Origin: Paenisporosarcina sp050269735
Lineage (GTDB): Bacteria; Bacillota; Bacilli; Bacillales_A; Planococcaceae
NCBI RefSeq assembly: GCF_050269735.1
Contig: NZ_JBNNIX010000002.1
Span: forward strand, 310,001 to 374,000
Reading direction: 5' to 3'
Length of the DNA stretch: 64,000 bases
Below the pieces are notes generated by a model. The model had not been told where the DNA came from. It did not search any database and was given only the letters and a program-made list of their open reading frames with translations. Numbering within the stretch: position 1 is the stretch's first letter; the number at the start of each line of letters is the position of its first letter. The translations under genes and the position numbers were made by a program. Positions 33,773 to 42,642 of the stretch are shown in pieces.

Positions 33773-34633
33773 TCATTTGTCTTGACGCAACTCATTTTCT
33801 GCGGATTGCACGGTGTTGGCCATTAACATAGTGATTGTCATCGGTCCGACTCCACCTGGAACTGGTGTTATGTATGATGCTTTTTCTTTTACCGTTTCAA
33901 AATCCACATCGCCACACAAACGATTATTTTCATCCCGATTCATGCCAACATCAATGACGACGGCACCGTTTTTAACATATTCACTCGTTATGATTTTTGT
34001 TTTACCAACAGCAACCACAAGTATGTCCGCTTGCAATGTAATTTCCTTTAGATTAGGTGTCTTGGAATGCGCATAAGTTACAGTTGCATCTTTTTGTAAT
34101 AGCAACTGGCCCATTGGTTTTCCGACAATGTGGCTGCGTCCTACTACAACAGCGTGTTTGCCAGAGAGATCAATCCCAGAGAATTCCAGGAGTTTCATCA
34201 CTCCATATGGCGTACAAGGCAGGAAAGTTTCCTGTCCGAGCATCATTTTCCCAACACTGATTGGATGGAAACCATCAACATCTTTTGTTGGATCTATAGC
34301 AGCCAATACAGCTGATTCTCCAATGTGTACCGGTAACGGCAGCTGTACTAAAATGCCATGTATGTTAGGGTCATCATTCAAAGAATGGATTGTTTGTAAG
34401 AGTTCACTTTCGGTTAAGTCTGCCTCAAAAGAAAGTAAACGAGAATTCATGCCAAGTGCTTCACACGTTTTTTGTTTATTGGAAACATAGGTCTTCGAAG
34501 CTGCGTTGTTACCAACTAAAATAACCGCTAAGCCCGGAGTAATGCCTTGATTCTTCAAGTAAATGATTCGTTCGGTTAAATCATCGCGTATCTCTTGTCC
34601 AATTTCTTTTCCGCTAATTAATGCACTCGACAT
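33773..34633 (-). CDS. folD: Methylenetetrahydrofolate dehydrogenase/cyclohydrolase
   Basis: 286 residues. Conserved YVSNKQKTCEALG (catalytic Lys at about 56), GILVQLPLP (about 96), DVDGFHPISVGKM and VVGRSHIVGKPMGQLLL (NADP binding) are present, as is PVPGGVGPMTI. It interconverts one-carbon folates. Located between nusB and xseA as in B. subtilis. Confidence 0.98.
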   Translation of the reverse strand: MSSALISGKEIGQEIRDDLTERIIYLKNQGITPGLAVILVGNNAASKTYVSNKQKTCEALGMNSRLLSFEADLTESELLQTIHSLNDDPNIHGILVQLPLPVHIGESAVLAAIDPTKDVDGFHPISVGKMMLGQETFLPCTPYGVMKLLEFSGIDLSGKHAVVVGRSHIVGKPMGQLLLQKDATVTYAHSKTPNLKEITLQADILVVAVGKTKIITSEYVKNGAVVIDVGMNRDENNRLCGDVDFETVKEKASYITPVPGGVGPMTITMLMANTVQSAENELRQDK

Positions 34634-34652
34634 GTCTTAATTCCCCCTGTTG

Positions 34653-35042
34653 TCAGTTAGAAGTCTCGACCGTATATTTAGATAGAACTCCGTTTACAAA
34701 CTTGCTTGATTTCTCATCACCAAACGTTTTGCATAATTCAATCGCTTCATTCATTACAACTTTTGAAGGTGCATCTTGCATAAATAACAATTCATAAACT
34801 GCCAAACGCAATACTGTGCGTTCAATCTTAGGTAAACGATCCAAAGACCAATTTTCTAATTTTGTTTTAAGTGATTCATCTATTTGCGCTAGCTGTTCAG
34901 TCGTTCCACGAACAAGTTTTTCATAGAAAGAATCATTGTCGCCATCTAATACGTGGCTCATTGCTTCTTCAATTGTTAACTCCGTGTTTTCTAACTGAAA
35001 CAAAGTTTGCAACGCTTTTTCACGAGCTTCTCTACGTTTCAT
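34653..35042 (-). CDS. nusB: Transcription antitermination factor NusB
   Basis: 129 residues from ATG 35042 (GGAG upstream); upstream frame extension is unsupported. The typical MKRREAREKALQTLFQLE start and KVVMNEAIELCKTFGDEKSSKFVNGVLSKY end identify it. It binds boxA RNA for rRNA antitermination. Confidence 0.96.
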   Translation of the reverse strand: MKRREAREKALQTLFQLENTELTIEEAMSHVLDGDNDSFYEKLVRGTTEQLAQIDESLKTKLENWSLDRLPKIERTVLRLAVYELLFMQDAPSKVVMNEAIELCKTFGDEKSSKFVNGVLSKYTVETSN

Positions 35043-35129
35043 GGGTAGTCTCCTTTTATATGCATTCGAACACATCATAGCATATTTCGCGTACACAAGA
35101 CATCCTCAAAGGGAAGTTCGAATGTTCAG

Positions 35130-35165
35130 AAAAAAGCATCGTTCGGATTGACCGAACGATGCTTT
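35130..35165 (-). terminator. Terminator of the Asp23 gene
   Basis: Perfect 14-bp stem AAAGCATCGTTCGG / CCGAACGATGCTTT around a short loop, with TTTTTTC after it on the minus strand. Confidence 0.9.
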
Positions 35166-35168
35166 AGG

Positions 35169-35576
35169 TTATTCGTTAGTTGGTTCTTTTTGCTGTTCAA
35201 ACTGGACGCCCGTAATATGAACATTTACTTCCTGTGTTTCTAGAAGTGTCATATTCAAAATTGCTTGTCGCACTTGGCTTTGAACTTCTTTTGCTACTTT
35301 AGGAATTGATGCGCCATATTTCACGGTGCAATAAATTTCAACAAAAAGACCTTGGTCAGTCAACTCTGTTTTGATCCCTTTACCGTGAACTTTTTTACCT
35401 AAACGCTCGGCAACTCCAGTTGCAAAACTTCCGCGTGTACCTGCCACTCCTTCAACATCTGTCGTGGCAATGCCTGCGATTACTTCCAGTACTTCTGGAG
35501 CTACTTCGATTTTACCTAACTCTTCTTTACCAGCAGGAGTCATTTGCAAATAAGCAGTTGTTGTTTTTTCAGCCAT
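35169..35576 (-). CDS. yqhY: Asp23/Gls24 family protein (YqhY)
   Basis: About 135 residues from ATG 35576. Conserved Asp23 pattern (VLEVIAGIATTDVEGVAGTRGSF, then GLFVEIYCTVKYGASIPKVAKEVQ) is present. Located next to accC as yqhY is in B. subtilis, where it is linked to lipid/acetyl-CoA carboxylase control. Confidence 0.9.
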   Translation of the reverse strand: MAEKTTTAYLQMTPAGKEELGKIEVAPEVLEVIAGIATTDVEGVAGTRGSFATGVAERLGKKVHGKGIKTELTDQGLFVEIYCTVKYGASIPKVAKEVQSQVRQAILNMTLLETQEVNVHITGVQFEQQKEPTNE

Positions 35577-35591
35577 TTCAATCATCCTTTC

Positions 35592-36944
35592 TTAGGAATT
35601 CATAACGTCGTATTTCTCTAAAAACTTCGTATCGAAATCACCAGATTTGAATTCTTCATGGTCCATCAATTTCGCATGGAAAGGAATTGTTGTATAAACA
35701 CCTTCCACAACAAACTCACTTAGCGCACGCTTCATTTTTGCAACCGCTTCTTCACGAGTATCCGCAAAAGTAATCAGTTTGGCCACCATTGAATCATAGT
35801 ATGGAGGAATGCTGTAGCCTGAATACATAGCTGAATCCACACGTACACCATTTCCGCCCGGTGCTAGATACATTTCAACTTTTCCAGCTGAAGGCATGAA
35901 GTTTTTTGAAGGATTTTCCGCATTGATACGACACTCAATTGCCCACCCTTTAATGGTTACGTCTTCCTGCGTATACGCTAATGTCTCGCCAGAAGCTACT
36001 TTAAGCTGCTGTTGAATCAAATCAATGCCTGTCACCATTTCCGTAACAGGATGTTCAACTTGAATACGTGTATTCATTTCCATAAAGTAAAACTTTTGAT
36101 TAATATGGTCAAATATAAATTCAACTGTTCCCGCACTGCGATAATTCACCGCTAGAGCAGCTTTCACCGCCGCATCTCCCATTTGACTACGGATTTCTGG
36201 AGATAAAGCTGGAGATGGCGCTTCTTCTACCAGTTTTTGCATACGACGTTGGATTGAACAATCACGCTCACCTAAATGAATCGCATTTCCAAAATTATCA
36301 GCCAGAACCTGAATTTCAACATGTCGGAATATTTCAATGAACTTTTCAATATAAACACCAGGGTTGCCAAAAGCAGCCGCAGCTTCTTTTTGAGTAATCT
36401 GAATGCCTTTGACCAGTTCTTCTTCCGTACGTGCCACGCGGATCCCTTTACCGCCACCACCGGCAGTTGCCTTAATAATGACTGGGAAGCCTATTTTATG
36501 GGCGATCTCTAAACCTTCTTTTTCGTCCGCCACAATACCAGTAGAGCCCGGTACGACAGGAACACCAGCTTTTCGCATCGTTTCACGTGCAACATCCTTC
36601 GTTCCCATTCGTGAGATGGCATCAGATGTTGGACCGATAAACGTGATATTGCATTGTTCACACAGCTCTGCAAAACTTGCATTTTCAGCCAAGAAACCAT
36701 ATCCCGGATGAATCCCATCACAACCCGTCAACTTAGCAACACTAATGATATTGCTAAAGTTCAGATAACTATCTTTCGATTGTTTTGGACCGATACAATA
36801 AGCTTCATCCGCCATTTGAACATGCAACGCTTCACGATCTGCTTCCGAATAGACAGCCACTGTTTCAATATCCAACTCTTTACACGCACGAATAATACGA
36901 ACCGCGATTTCACCGCGATTGGCAATTAAAACTTTTTTCATCAT
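35592..36944 (-). CDS. accC: Biotin carboxylase subunit of acetyl-CoA carboxylase
   Basis: 450 residues, an ATP-grasp enzyme carboxylating biotin on AccB. KVLIANRGEIAVRIIRACKE start, GGGGKGIRVA glycine loop (about 165), MNTRIQVEHPVTE active-site region and the C-terminal domain (WAIECRINAENP) are present. It lies ten bases after accB and provides malonyl-CoA for fatty acids. Confidence 0.98.
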   Translation of the reverse strand: MMKKVLIANRGEIAVRIIRACKELDIETVAVYSEADREALHVQMADEAYCIGPKQSKDSYLNFSNIISVAKLTGCDGIHPGYGFLAENASFAELCEQCNITFIGPTSDAISRMGTKDVARETMRKAGVPVVPGSTGIVADEKEGLEIAHKIGFPVIIKATAGGGGKGIRVARTEEELVKGIQITQKEAAAAFGNPGVYIEKFIEIFRHVEIQVLADNFGNAIHLGERDCSIQRRMQKLVEEAPSPALSPEIRSQMGDAAVKAALAVNYRSAGTVEFIFDHINQKFYFMEMNTRIQVEHPVTEMVTGIDLIQQQLKVASGETLAYTQEDVTIKGWAIECRINAENPSKNFMPSAGKVEMYLAPGGNGVRVDSAMYSGYSIPPYYDSMVAKLITFADTREEAVAKMKRALSEFVVEGVYTTIPFHAKLMDHEEFKSGDFDTKFLEKYDVMNS

Positions 36945-36954
36945 CCGTTCCCCC

Positions 36955-37467
36955 TCAGTTCGCTTTTACTAAGAACAGAGGTTGGCCGTACTCTACGAGT
37001 TGTCCATCTTTTACTAAAATTTCTACAATCTCGCCAGACACTTCTGCTTCGATTTCGTTGAATAATTTCATTGCTTCTACGATACATACAACTCCATCTT
37101 CCGTTACTTTATCGCCTACTTGAACATAAGCTGGCACATCCGGTGACGAAGATTGATAGAACGTCCCTACCATTGGTGAAGTAATTTGATGAAGAGAAGC
37201 ATCATTAACTGCTAATTCTTTTGCTTCAACATCAGTTTTTGCTTCTTTAGCAGTTGGAGCAACCGGTGCTGGATTCACTTCCACTGAAGCAGGTGTTTCA
37301 ATAGCTGGTGCTGCTGGTTTCGCTTGAGGAACAATTGTTTCAGTAGTTACCTGTACACCATTTTTTTTCAGTTTCACTTTCGTGCCTTCTGCCTCGTAAA
37401 TAAACTCATCGATTGATGAATGGTCAATTAATTTAATAATTTCACGAATTTCTTGTACTTTTAACAT
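36955..37467 (-). CDS. accB: Biotin carboxyl carrier protein
   Basis: 170 residues. The N-terminal KVQEIREIIKLIDHSSIDEF, a Pro/Ala-rich linker (about 55-90) and the biotinyl domain with EAMKLFNEIEAE (biotin Lys in the centre) identify it. It carries biotin between AccC and the carboxyltransferase. It is the first gene of the accBC operon. Confidence 0.97.
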   Translation of the reverse strand: MLKVQEIREIIKLIDHSSIDEFIYEAEGTKVKLKKNGVQVTTETIVPQAKPAAPAIETPASVEVNPAPVAPTAKEAKTDVEAKELAVNDASLHQITSPMVGTFYQSSSPDVPAYVQVGDKVTEDGVVCIVEAMKLFNEIEAEVSGEIVEILVKDGQLVEYGQPLFLVKAN

Positions 37468-38060
37468 TCCGAACTCCCCTTACCTCGTATCGAATTACGT
37501 ACCTCTTCTATTTTAGACGTTATTGAGAAAATTTGAAATAGATAACCAAAACTTTTTAAGAGTTGGTACTAATTCGGAAAGTTCGGAGAAGTGAGAAATT
37601 AATTATTAGTCAACTATTGTAGCTTATAAATACAATTCCACTCTTATTGAAACCTGAAAGTTTTGACGACAAAACAAATACCTTTCTCCGTGGTTGATCA
37701 TGGAATCAAGAGTAGTGCATGTTGCGGAATCTTTTAACGAGTATTGATAATTGGTGATTCAAACCGTCATGATCTTTTTTTCAGACGTCATGCCTCGATT
37801 TTCAGACGTCATCTCCATTTTTTCAGACGTGAATCGCTAAAAGTCAGACTGAGCGTCCGCTCACTCAAAAGTAACACAGTCGATTGTTTTATTTATTAAT
37901 TGTAATGGCCATTTATCTTATTTCTCACCACTCCAACGACTTTATATTAACTCACGACTGGTTATCGTCTACTTAGCAGTCAGTTTTGTCCATACAGTAC
38001 TATAGCAATTCCAATGAGTAAACGATCCGTACTAATTCACTACTAATCTCATATACTCGC
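37468..38060. other. Non-coding region between accB and spoIIIAH, with a 21-bp repeat array
   Basis: About 590 bp without a gene. It contains the upstream region of accB (FapR-type site not identified), the repeat array at 37761-37862 and otherwise AT-rich sequence with no clear structure. The leftmost segment near 37500-37600 is AT-rich and may hold the accB promoter. Confidence 0.45.
37761..37862. repeat. Array of about five 21-bp units (copy C)
   Basis: Units start at 37761, 37782, 37803, 37824 and 37845, exactly 21 bp apart. The second to fourth begin CAGACGT and the second and third CAGACGTCAT; the last is CAGACTGAGCG. Units have the same plan as copies at 44.2 and 61.3 kb (an ACGT core plus a T-rich spacer) but a different sequence. 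Confidence 0.75.
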
Positions 38061-38087
38061 AAAAAAAAGGACCTAAATTCGGCCCTT
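38061..38087 (-). terminator. Terminator of the spoIIIA operon
   Basis: Minus strand AAAGGGCC / GGTCCTTT (one mismatch) around GAATTTA, then a run of eight T; it begins just after the spoIIIAH stop. Confidence 0.85.
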
Positions 38088-38095
38088 TTCGTTCA

Positions 38096-38638
38096 TTATG
38101 AAGCTGGTTGGAATGTTACCGTTACTTTTTTCGCATCTTCCCATTGTTTCATGACAGTGTGAATAATTTGATTTGCTTCGGATTTTCCAAGTTCATCAGC
38201 GATTACTGTTACATCCACTTTTCCTGTATCTGTTTGTACCAAGGCATCTGAATATCCTAGTGAACGAATGAGCATTTCAAGCATAGCTTCCGTTGACTCG
38301 CGTACAGTTAAATCATTCATATCAGAGTATGCTTCATTCACTTCGTCAGCCGACATTTCGTTAGAAGCAATTCTTGCTGTTAAGTGTTCTTTTAACTGAC
38401 TGCGTTCGTTTTGTAATTCCATTCTCATTTCTTCAAATAACGCACTTTGAGCATATACTGGTGTCACTGATTCATCTGCAGTTGTGTCATCGACCTTCAT
38501 TTGATTAAGGTCTTCATCTGAGAAAATAGCTAAACCATCAAAGGGCATATTGTTGGGTTCGTTCACGTAATACACCGAAATTACTGCTACCAAACTTAAT
38601 AGAGTTAGCATCCACACTGTACGTTTTTTGACTTTCAT
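38096..38638 (-). CDS. spoIIIAH: SpoIIIAH, mother-cell channel component
   Basis: 180 residues (B. subtilis about 218). One N-terminal membrane span (TVWMLTLLSLVAVISVYYVN), an acidic linker and the C-terminal YscJ-like domain (LEMLIRSLGYSDALVQTDTGKVDVTVIA) that contacts SpoIIQ across the intermembrane space. Its start overlaps the spoIIIAG stop by four bases. Confidence 0.92.
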   Translation of the reverse strand: MKVKKRTVWMLTLLSLVAVISVYYVNEPNNMPFDGLAIFSDEDLNQMKVDDTTADESVTPVYAQSALFEEMRMELQNERSQLKEHLTARIASNEMSADEVNEAYSDMNDLTVRESTEAMLEMLIRSLGYSDALVQTDTGKVDVTVIADELGKSEANQIIHTVMKQWEDAKKVTVTFQPAS

Positions 38639-39075
38639 TTAGAAACCCCTTTCTCATCCATCGGGACGACGACAATTCGATGTTGTGGCAGCAATAATAC
38701 TGCCGATAAATATTCTTTTAACATTGATCTGGTTTTTGCTTGATCCGCTCCACTGGCTACTACCAATACGGATTGAATAGTGCTTTGCTCACTGGTTGTC
38801 TGATCAAACAAGGCAAAGCTAGGTTTTTCCGTAACTGTTTGATGAGGCTCGTTCGTGCCTGTATAAAAAAATAATTCGACTTCACCTACCCCAGCCATTT
38901 TTTCCAATGCCGTTTTCAATGAGTTTTCTTGCGATATTGCATCTTGTGACTGACTGGATGAGTTAGATTGCTTGGTGAAAATGGATTCACTGAACAAGAA
39001 AAACACCATGAATACCAAGAGACTAGCGAGCAGGATCCCGCTCTTCATTCGATTCGTTTTAATGGATGGAATCAC
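38635..39075 (-). CDS. spoIIIAG: SpoIIIAG, ring-forming channel protein
   Basis: 146 residues (B. subtilis about 229), a span near residues 13-32 (ILLASLLVFMVFFLFSESIF) and a shortened ring domain (SLKTALEKMAGVGEVELFFY... QSVLVVASGADQAKTRSMLKEYLSAVLLLPQHRIVVVPM). The missing length lies mainly in the ring insertion. It forms the large ring of the feeding channel. Confidence 0.88.
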   Translation of the reverse strand: MIPSIKTNRMKSGILLASLLVFMVFFLFSESIFTKQSNSSSQSQDAISQENSLKTALEKMAGVGEVELFFYTGTNEPHQTVTEKPSFALFDQTTSEQSTIQSVLVVASGADQAKTRSMLKEYLSAVLLLPQHRIVVVPMDEKGVSK

Positions 39076-39131
39076 GCTCCTCTCTTAAGTGAGACAGGCA
39101 TTTGATAAACTATATGACAAGCATTCCTCAA

Positions 39132-39296
39132 CTATTCATAGAAAAAAGAAGAGATAAACAATAAGATATACATGGCTAGTCCCAGTTTGGTATATTCCTC
39201 TATCTTTTCGTTGGAATCAGAATGCTGAAAAATTGCCTGAAGAATTTCACTGAGAAGAATAATGAACACTAATCCTTTTAACCAATCAGCCATCAT
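39132..39296 (-). CDS. spoIIIAF: Truncated SpoIIIAF, two membrane spans only
   Basis: 54 residues starting MMADWLKGLVFIILLSEILQ, then a short loop and a second span (LGLAMYILLFISSFFYE). B. subtilis SpoIIIAF is about 206 residues with a large soluble C-terminal domain; here only the two-span N-terminal part exists, with a stop at 39132. The start ATGATG overlaps the spoIIIAE stop (ATGA at 39293-39296), so expression is coupled. Identity rests on position and membrane pattern. Confidence 0.65.
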   Translation of the reverse strand: MMADWLKGLVFIILLSEILQAIFQHSDSNEKIEEYTKLGLAMYILLFISSFFYE

Positions 39297-40198
39297 GAAC
39301 CCCTCATCAGCATCGAGAATTTAACCAATATTACAATAAAAATGGCCGTATAGAAAAAGGCGAAGGCAATCAGGAAAGATAAGATACTTAAGACGAAAAT
39401 CGATTTTCCGATATCATCCAGAAAACTGGCAAGATCTTCGGGTCCGAATGGTTCAATAATTGCTGCCACCAATCGATAGCAAAAAGCAATACTGATTGTT
39501 TTTAATGTAGGAATCAACACAACCAGAAGAATGGTAAAAGCAATACCACCGCCAGTAATGGACGTGATGGATGATGAAAAGCGTGTAAATGTACTTAAAC
39601 TCTCTGAAAAAAAAGAACCCACAAACGGAATGTTCTGTTGAATGATTTTTTTGATGGGTTCTGTAACTGCACTTGAGATATTCCAGGAGATAAAACCTTG
39701 TATAGAAATGAAAAAACTATAGATAACTACAACTGCTGAAACGATACTGAGTAAAGACGTCCGTATAATATCGGTCAGTTTTGAAAACGGGGTAGCTGGA
39801 TGGAAACGACTGATGAAATCTAGCAGGATGGTGGTCATTAATAACGGGATAAGAATTCTTTCGGTAAGCACCACAGTAAATTGAATAAATACATAGAGTG
39901 CAGGATTCCAAATAGAAAATGCCATCGTTCCGCTATTCATTAACAAGCCAGCCGTCAACACGGGATAGACACTCATAAAAACAGTTACCATCTGTCGTGC
40001 AAATTGCTGCATAATATGCATGGCATCAATTGCTGGCGTCAGAGTGTACAGCACCGCAATACAAAAAAGGGATAACCTTGTCCATCGTTTGGCCTCAGGA
40101 AATAAAATATCGATAATCATCGCAAAAATAATTGCGATGAGAAGTACGATAAAGTATCGGGTTACACCAAAAAAATAGGTATACAAGGGTTCAAGCAT
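39293..40198 (-). CDS. spoIIIAE: SpoIIIAE, polytopic channel protein
   Basis: 301 residues from ATG 40198 (GAGGTGGG upstream), shorter than the roughly 399 of B. subtilis, which has a longer N-terminal part. About seven to eight membrane spans and the motif IQGFISWNISS...GGIAFTILLVVLIPTLKTISIAFCYRLVAAIIEPFGPEDL are typical. It forms the membrane part of the SpoIIIA complex. Confidence 0.9.
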   Translation of the reverse strand: MLEPLYTYFFGVTRYFIVLLIAIIFAMIIDILFPEAKRWTRLSLFCIAVLYTLTPAIDAMHIMQQFARQMVTVFMSVYPVLTAGLLMNSGTMAFSIWNPALYVFIQFTVVLTERILIPLLMTTILLDFISRFHPATPFSKLTDIIRTSLLSIVSAVVVIYSFFISIQGFISWNISSAVTEPIKKIIQQNIPFVGSFFSESLSTFTRFSSSITSITGGGIAFTILLVVLIPTLKTISIAFCYRLVAAIIEPFGPEDLASFLDDIGKSIFVLSILSFLIAFAFFYTAIFIVILVKFSMLMRGS

Positions 40199-40227
40199 GA
40201 ACCTTCCCACCTCTTTTACACCTAAAA

Positions 40228-40605
40228 TTATTCGATCAAAAGCCGAGTCAGCGTATTAAACATTTGCTGTATGAGTGGCAACCAATAGGTGAGAATCAAA
40301 ACATGACAACTTATAGATATGATTGGAACAAACGTATTCAAATTTAAATTTCGACACCATTCAATCAAGGCTTCTCCCAAAAACGTCAGGAATACAGAGA
40401 TTAACAGTACCCGTGCAATTGGAAGTGCTTCTTTCGGAGCTTGTTCTAGTACCTGTCTTACGATTGGAAAGAGCGTTTGGAATAAAATATTTGAGAGTAA
40501 AATAAAAAAGAAAAAGCTGAGAATCAGAGGTGAAAATTGCGGAAGGATTTGCTTAAGCAACAACATCAGAAACATAATTACGATTGTGACCAGGATGATT
40601 TGCAT
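40228..40605 (-). CDS. spoIIIAD: SpoIIIAD membrane protein
   Basis: 125 residues, four membrane spans (IILVTIVIMFLMLLLKQILP, LILSFFFFILLSNILFQTLF, LLISVFLTFLGEALIEW, ISISCHVLILTYWLPLI). Conserved EALIEW and gene order identify it; four bases separate it from spoIIIAC. Confidence 0.88.
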   Translation of the reverse strand: MQIILVTIVIMFLMLLLKQILPQFSPLILSFFFFILLSNILFQTLFPIVRQVLEQAPKEALPIARVLLISVFLTFLGEALIEWCRNLNLNTFVPIISISCHVLILTYWLPLIQQMFNTLTRLLIE

Positions 40606-40608
40606 ATC

Positions 40609-40809
40609 TTACACCGAAATGGTAAGCCATTCGAAAAAAGTGGTGATTTCTTCAAAGAAGAAACGTAGAAAACGCAACATTTCCACGGTCATATACAGAT
40701 ATCCAAATACAAATAAAAAAAATGAAAATTCTTTTTTCCCTGTCTGTTCAAAGAAAAGGTGCAACAATGCAAGAATCAATCCAATTCCTGCCACTCGAAT
40801 TACATCCAT
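40609..40809 (-). CDS. spoIIIAC: SpoIIIAC membrane protein, first gene of the operon here
   Basis: 66 residues, two spans with the conserved IRVAGIGLILALLHLFFEQTGKKEFSFF pattern. In B. subtilis it is the third gene after spoIIIAA and spoIIIAB; here the upstream 195 bp contain only a sigma-E-like promoter and the efp terminator. Ribosome site AGGAGGGG is about 14 bases upstream, rather far. Confidence 0.9.
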   Translation of the reverse strand: MDVIRVAGIGLILALLHLFFEQTGKKEFSFFLFVFGYLYMTVEMLRFLRFFFEEITTFFEWLTISV

Positions 40810-40841
40810 AAATTCCGACTTGTCCCCTCCTCTGTCTATTC

Positions 40842-40870
40842 ATCGTATGCAAAAACGAGCGTAGACATGA
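40842..40870 (-). promoter_or_regulatory. Sigma-E-like promoter of spoIIIAC
   Basis: Minus strand: TCATGT (40865-40870) and CATACGAT (40842-40849) with 15 bp spacing, close to the sigma-E pattern (about TCATATT then CATACAAT). It lies directly before spoIIIAC and after the efp terminator. Confidence 0.6.
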
Positions 40871-40916
40871 AAAAAAGTTGCCAACTGCACGATGTGCAAT
40901 TAGCAACTCTTTTTTA
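40870..40916. terminator. Bidirectional terminator between efp and spoIIIAC
   Basis: GTTGC...TGCAC / GTGCA...GCAAC form a long stem with T runs at both ends on the respective strands; it closes the efp transcript on the minus strand. Confidence 0.8.
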
Positions 40917-41003
40917 GGATGTGTGTTATAAAGGCATCGCGACACGTTGCCGCGTATTTAGCCTTCCTGACGCCAGACTAGATTAGACTTGAATTTTTAA
41001 AAA

Positions 41004-41564
41004 TTATTGAGCTCTAGAAACGTAAGCTGCTTCTGAAGTATTGATGATTAACTTATCACCTTGGTTGATGAAGAAAGGAACTTGTACAGAAAGACCTGTT
41101 TCCAAAATCGCAGGTTTTGTACCGCCACTAGCTGTATCGCCTTTAATACCTGGTTCTGTTTCTGTAACTTCCAAAACAACTGTATTTGGCAATTCAACCC
41201 CTAGAGTTTCCCCTTGGTATTGCATGATCTGAACTTCCATGTTTTCACGAAGGAACTTCAATTCATACTCGATTTGGTTTGAATCAAGTTCAATTTGTTC
41301 ATACGAATCCGTATCCATGAAGTTGTGAGTATCGCCGTTTGCGTATAAATATTGCATTTTACGGTTATCAATTTGAGCTTTTTCCACTTTTTCACCAGCA
41401 CGGAATGTTTTTTCATTAACAGCACCAGTTCGAATGTTACGTAATTTCGAACGAACAAAAGCAGCACCTTTACCTGGTTTTACGTGTTGGAAATCTAGTA
41501 CGCGCCAGATTCCGCCGTCTACTTCAATTGTTAAACCTGTTTTAAAATCGTTTACTGAAATCAT
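41004..41564 (-). CDS. efp: Elongation factor P
   Basis: 186 residues, three-domain protein that relieves ribosome stalling at polyproline. HVKPGKGAAFVRSKLRNI loop (modified Lys at about 32) and the C-terminal GDKLIINTSEAAYVSR are conserved. Followed by the efp/spoIIIAC terminator. Confidence 0.98.
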   Translation of the reverse strand: MISVNDFKTGLTIEVDGGIWRVLDFQHVKPGKGAAFVRSKLRNIRTGAVNEKTFRAGEKVEKAQIDNRKMQYLYANGDTHNFMDTDSYEQIELDSNQIEYELKFLRENMEVQIMQYQGETLGVELPNTVVLEVTETEPGIKGDTASGGTKPAILETGLSVQVPFFINQGDKLIINTSEAAYVSRAQ

Positions 41565-41580
41565 GAGTGTTCCTCCAAAA

Positions 41581-42642
41581 TTATAAGATAAGTAATTCTT
41601 TTGTAGAATGTGTTAATTTTTCAAGTCCTGTCGCTGTCACTACTGCATCATCTTCAATACGAACCCCACCGATACCAGGTAAATAAATGCCTGGCTCAAT
41701 CGTGATCACCATACCTTCTTCGAGAACTGTTTCCGAACGGAACGATAATCCAGGCCCTTCATGTACTTCCAGTCCGATACCATGTCCTAACGAATGACCG
41801 AACGCTTCCCCATATCCTTTGGACTTGATGTAATCACGTGCGATTGCATCTGCCTCAATACCAGTCATACCTGGTTTGATTTTCTCCAAAGACAATAATT
41901 GTGCGTCTAGAACAACTTGATAAATTTCTTTCAATTTTTCACTTTGTTCCCCGACAGCTACTGTTCTTGTTACGTCTGATACATATCCATTATACAATGC
42001 GCCGAAGTCCAATGTAACAAAATCGCCTTTTTCAATGACTTTATCCGTTGCAACTCCGTGTGGAAGTGCTGATCGAAGCCCTGATGCGACAATGATATCG
42101 AATGAAGAAGATGACGCACCTTGTTTGCGCATAAAGAATTCAAGTTCATTGGAAACTTCCAATTCCGTTTTGCCAGGTGCAATAAATGTAAGGATGTGTT
42201 CAAAAGCCGCTTCGGCAATATCAGCGGCAGCCTTAATAATAGTAATCTCTTGCGGCGTCTTAATCAAGCGGATTTTCTCAATAAGGCCTGAGACAGGTAC
42301 TAGTTCTGTATTAACTGCTTTTTTATAGCTTTCATACATCGCATAGCTCATGTCGTCTTTCTCAAAACCTACTTTTTTCACATTCATTTTTTCCAGTTGT
42401 ACACTGACTTCTTCCAACATCGTTTTCGTGTGTTGAACGATTTCAAAGTTCTGGATCTGTTTTGCTGCTTGTTCCGTGTAACGGAAATCCGTAATAAAAA
42501 CCGCTTGATCTTTAGAAACGATTGCTACACCAGCCGTCCCAGTGAAATCAGTTATGTATCGGCGATTGTGACCGCTTGTAATTAGCAATGCATCAATCTG
42601 ATGTTCCTCTAATGCTGAACGTAATTTAGACAATTTCTCCAT
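41581..42642 (-). CDS. pepP: Xaa-Pro aminopeptidase (YqhT/PepP-type)
   Basis: 353 residues, a pita-bread metallopeptidase. Metal ligands are visible in LDFGALYNGYVSDVTRT, GHSLGHGIGLEVHEGP and MVITIEPGIYLPGIGGVRIEDD. Same operon as aroQ and efp. Confidence 0.95.
   Translation of the reverse strand: MEKLSKLRSALEEHQIDALLITSGHNRRYITDFTGTAGVAIVSKDQAVFITDFRYTEQAAKQIQNFEIVQHTKTMLEEVSVQLEKMNVKKVGFEKDDMSYAMYESYKKAVNTELVPVSGLIEKIRLIKTPQEITIIKAAADIAEAAFEHILTFIAPGKTELEVSNELEFFMRKQGASSSSFDIIVASGLRSALPHGVATDKVIEKGDFVTLDFGALYNGYVSDVTRTVAVGEQSEKLKEIYQVVLDAQLLSLEKIKPGMTGIEADAIARDYIKSKGYGEAFGHSLGHGIGLEVHEGPGLSFRSETVLEEGMVITIEPGIYLPGIGGVRIEDDAVVTATGLEKLTHSTKELLIL

Noticed and set aside
36272..36721. Several short frames opposite accC
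   Set aside because: All lie in other frames of accC, lack ribosome sites and are shadows of the conserved gene.
37761..37862. CRISPR array
   Set aside because: The units follow each other without unique spacers, diverge from each other, and no cas genes lie near.
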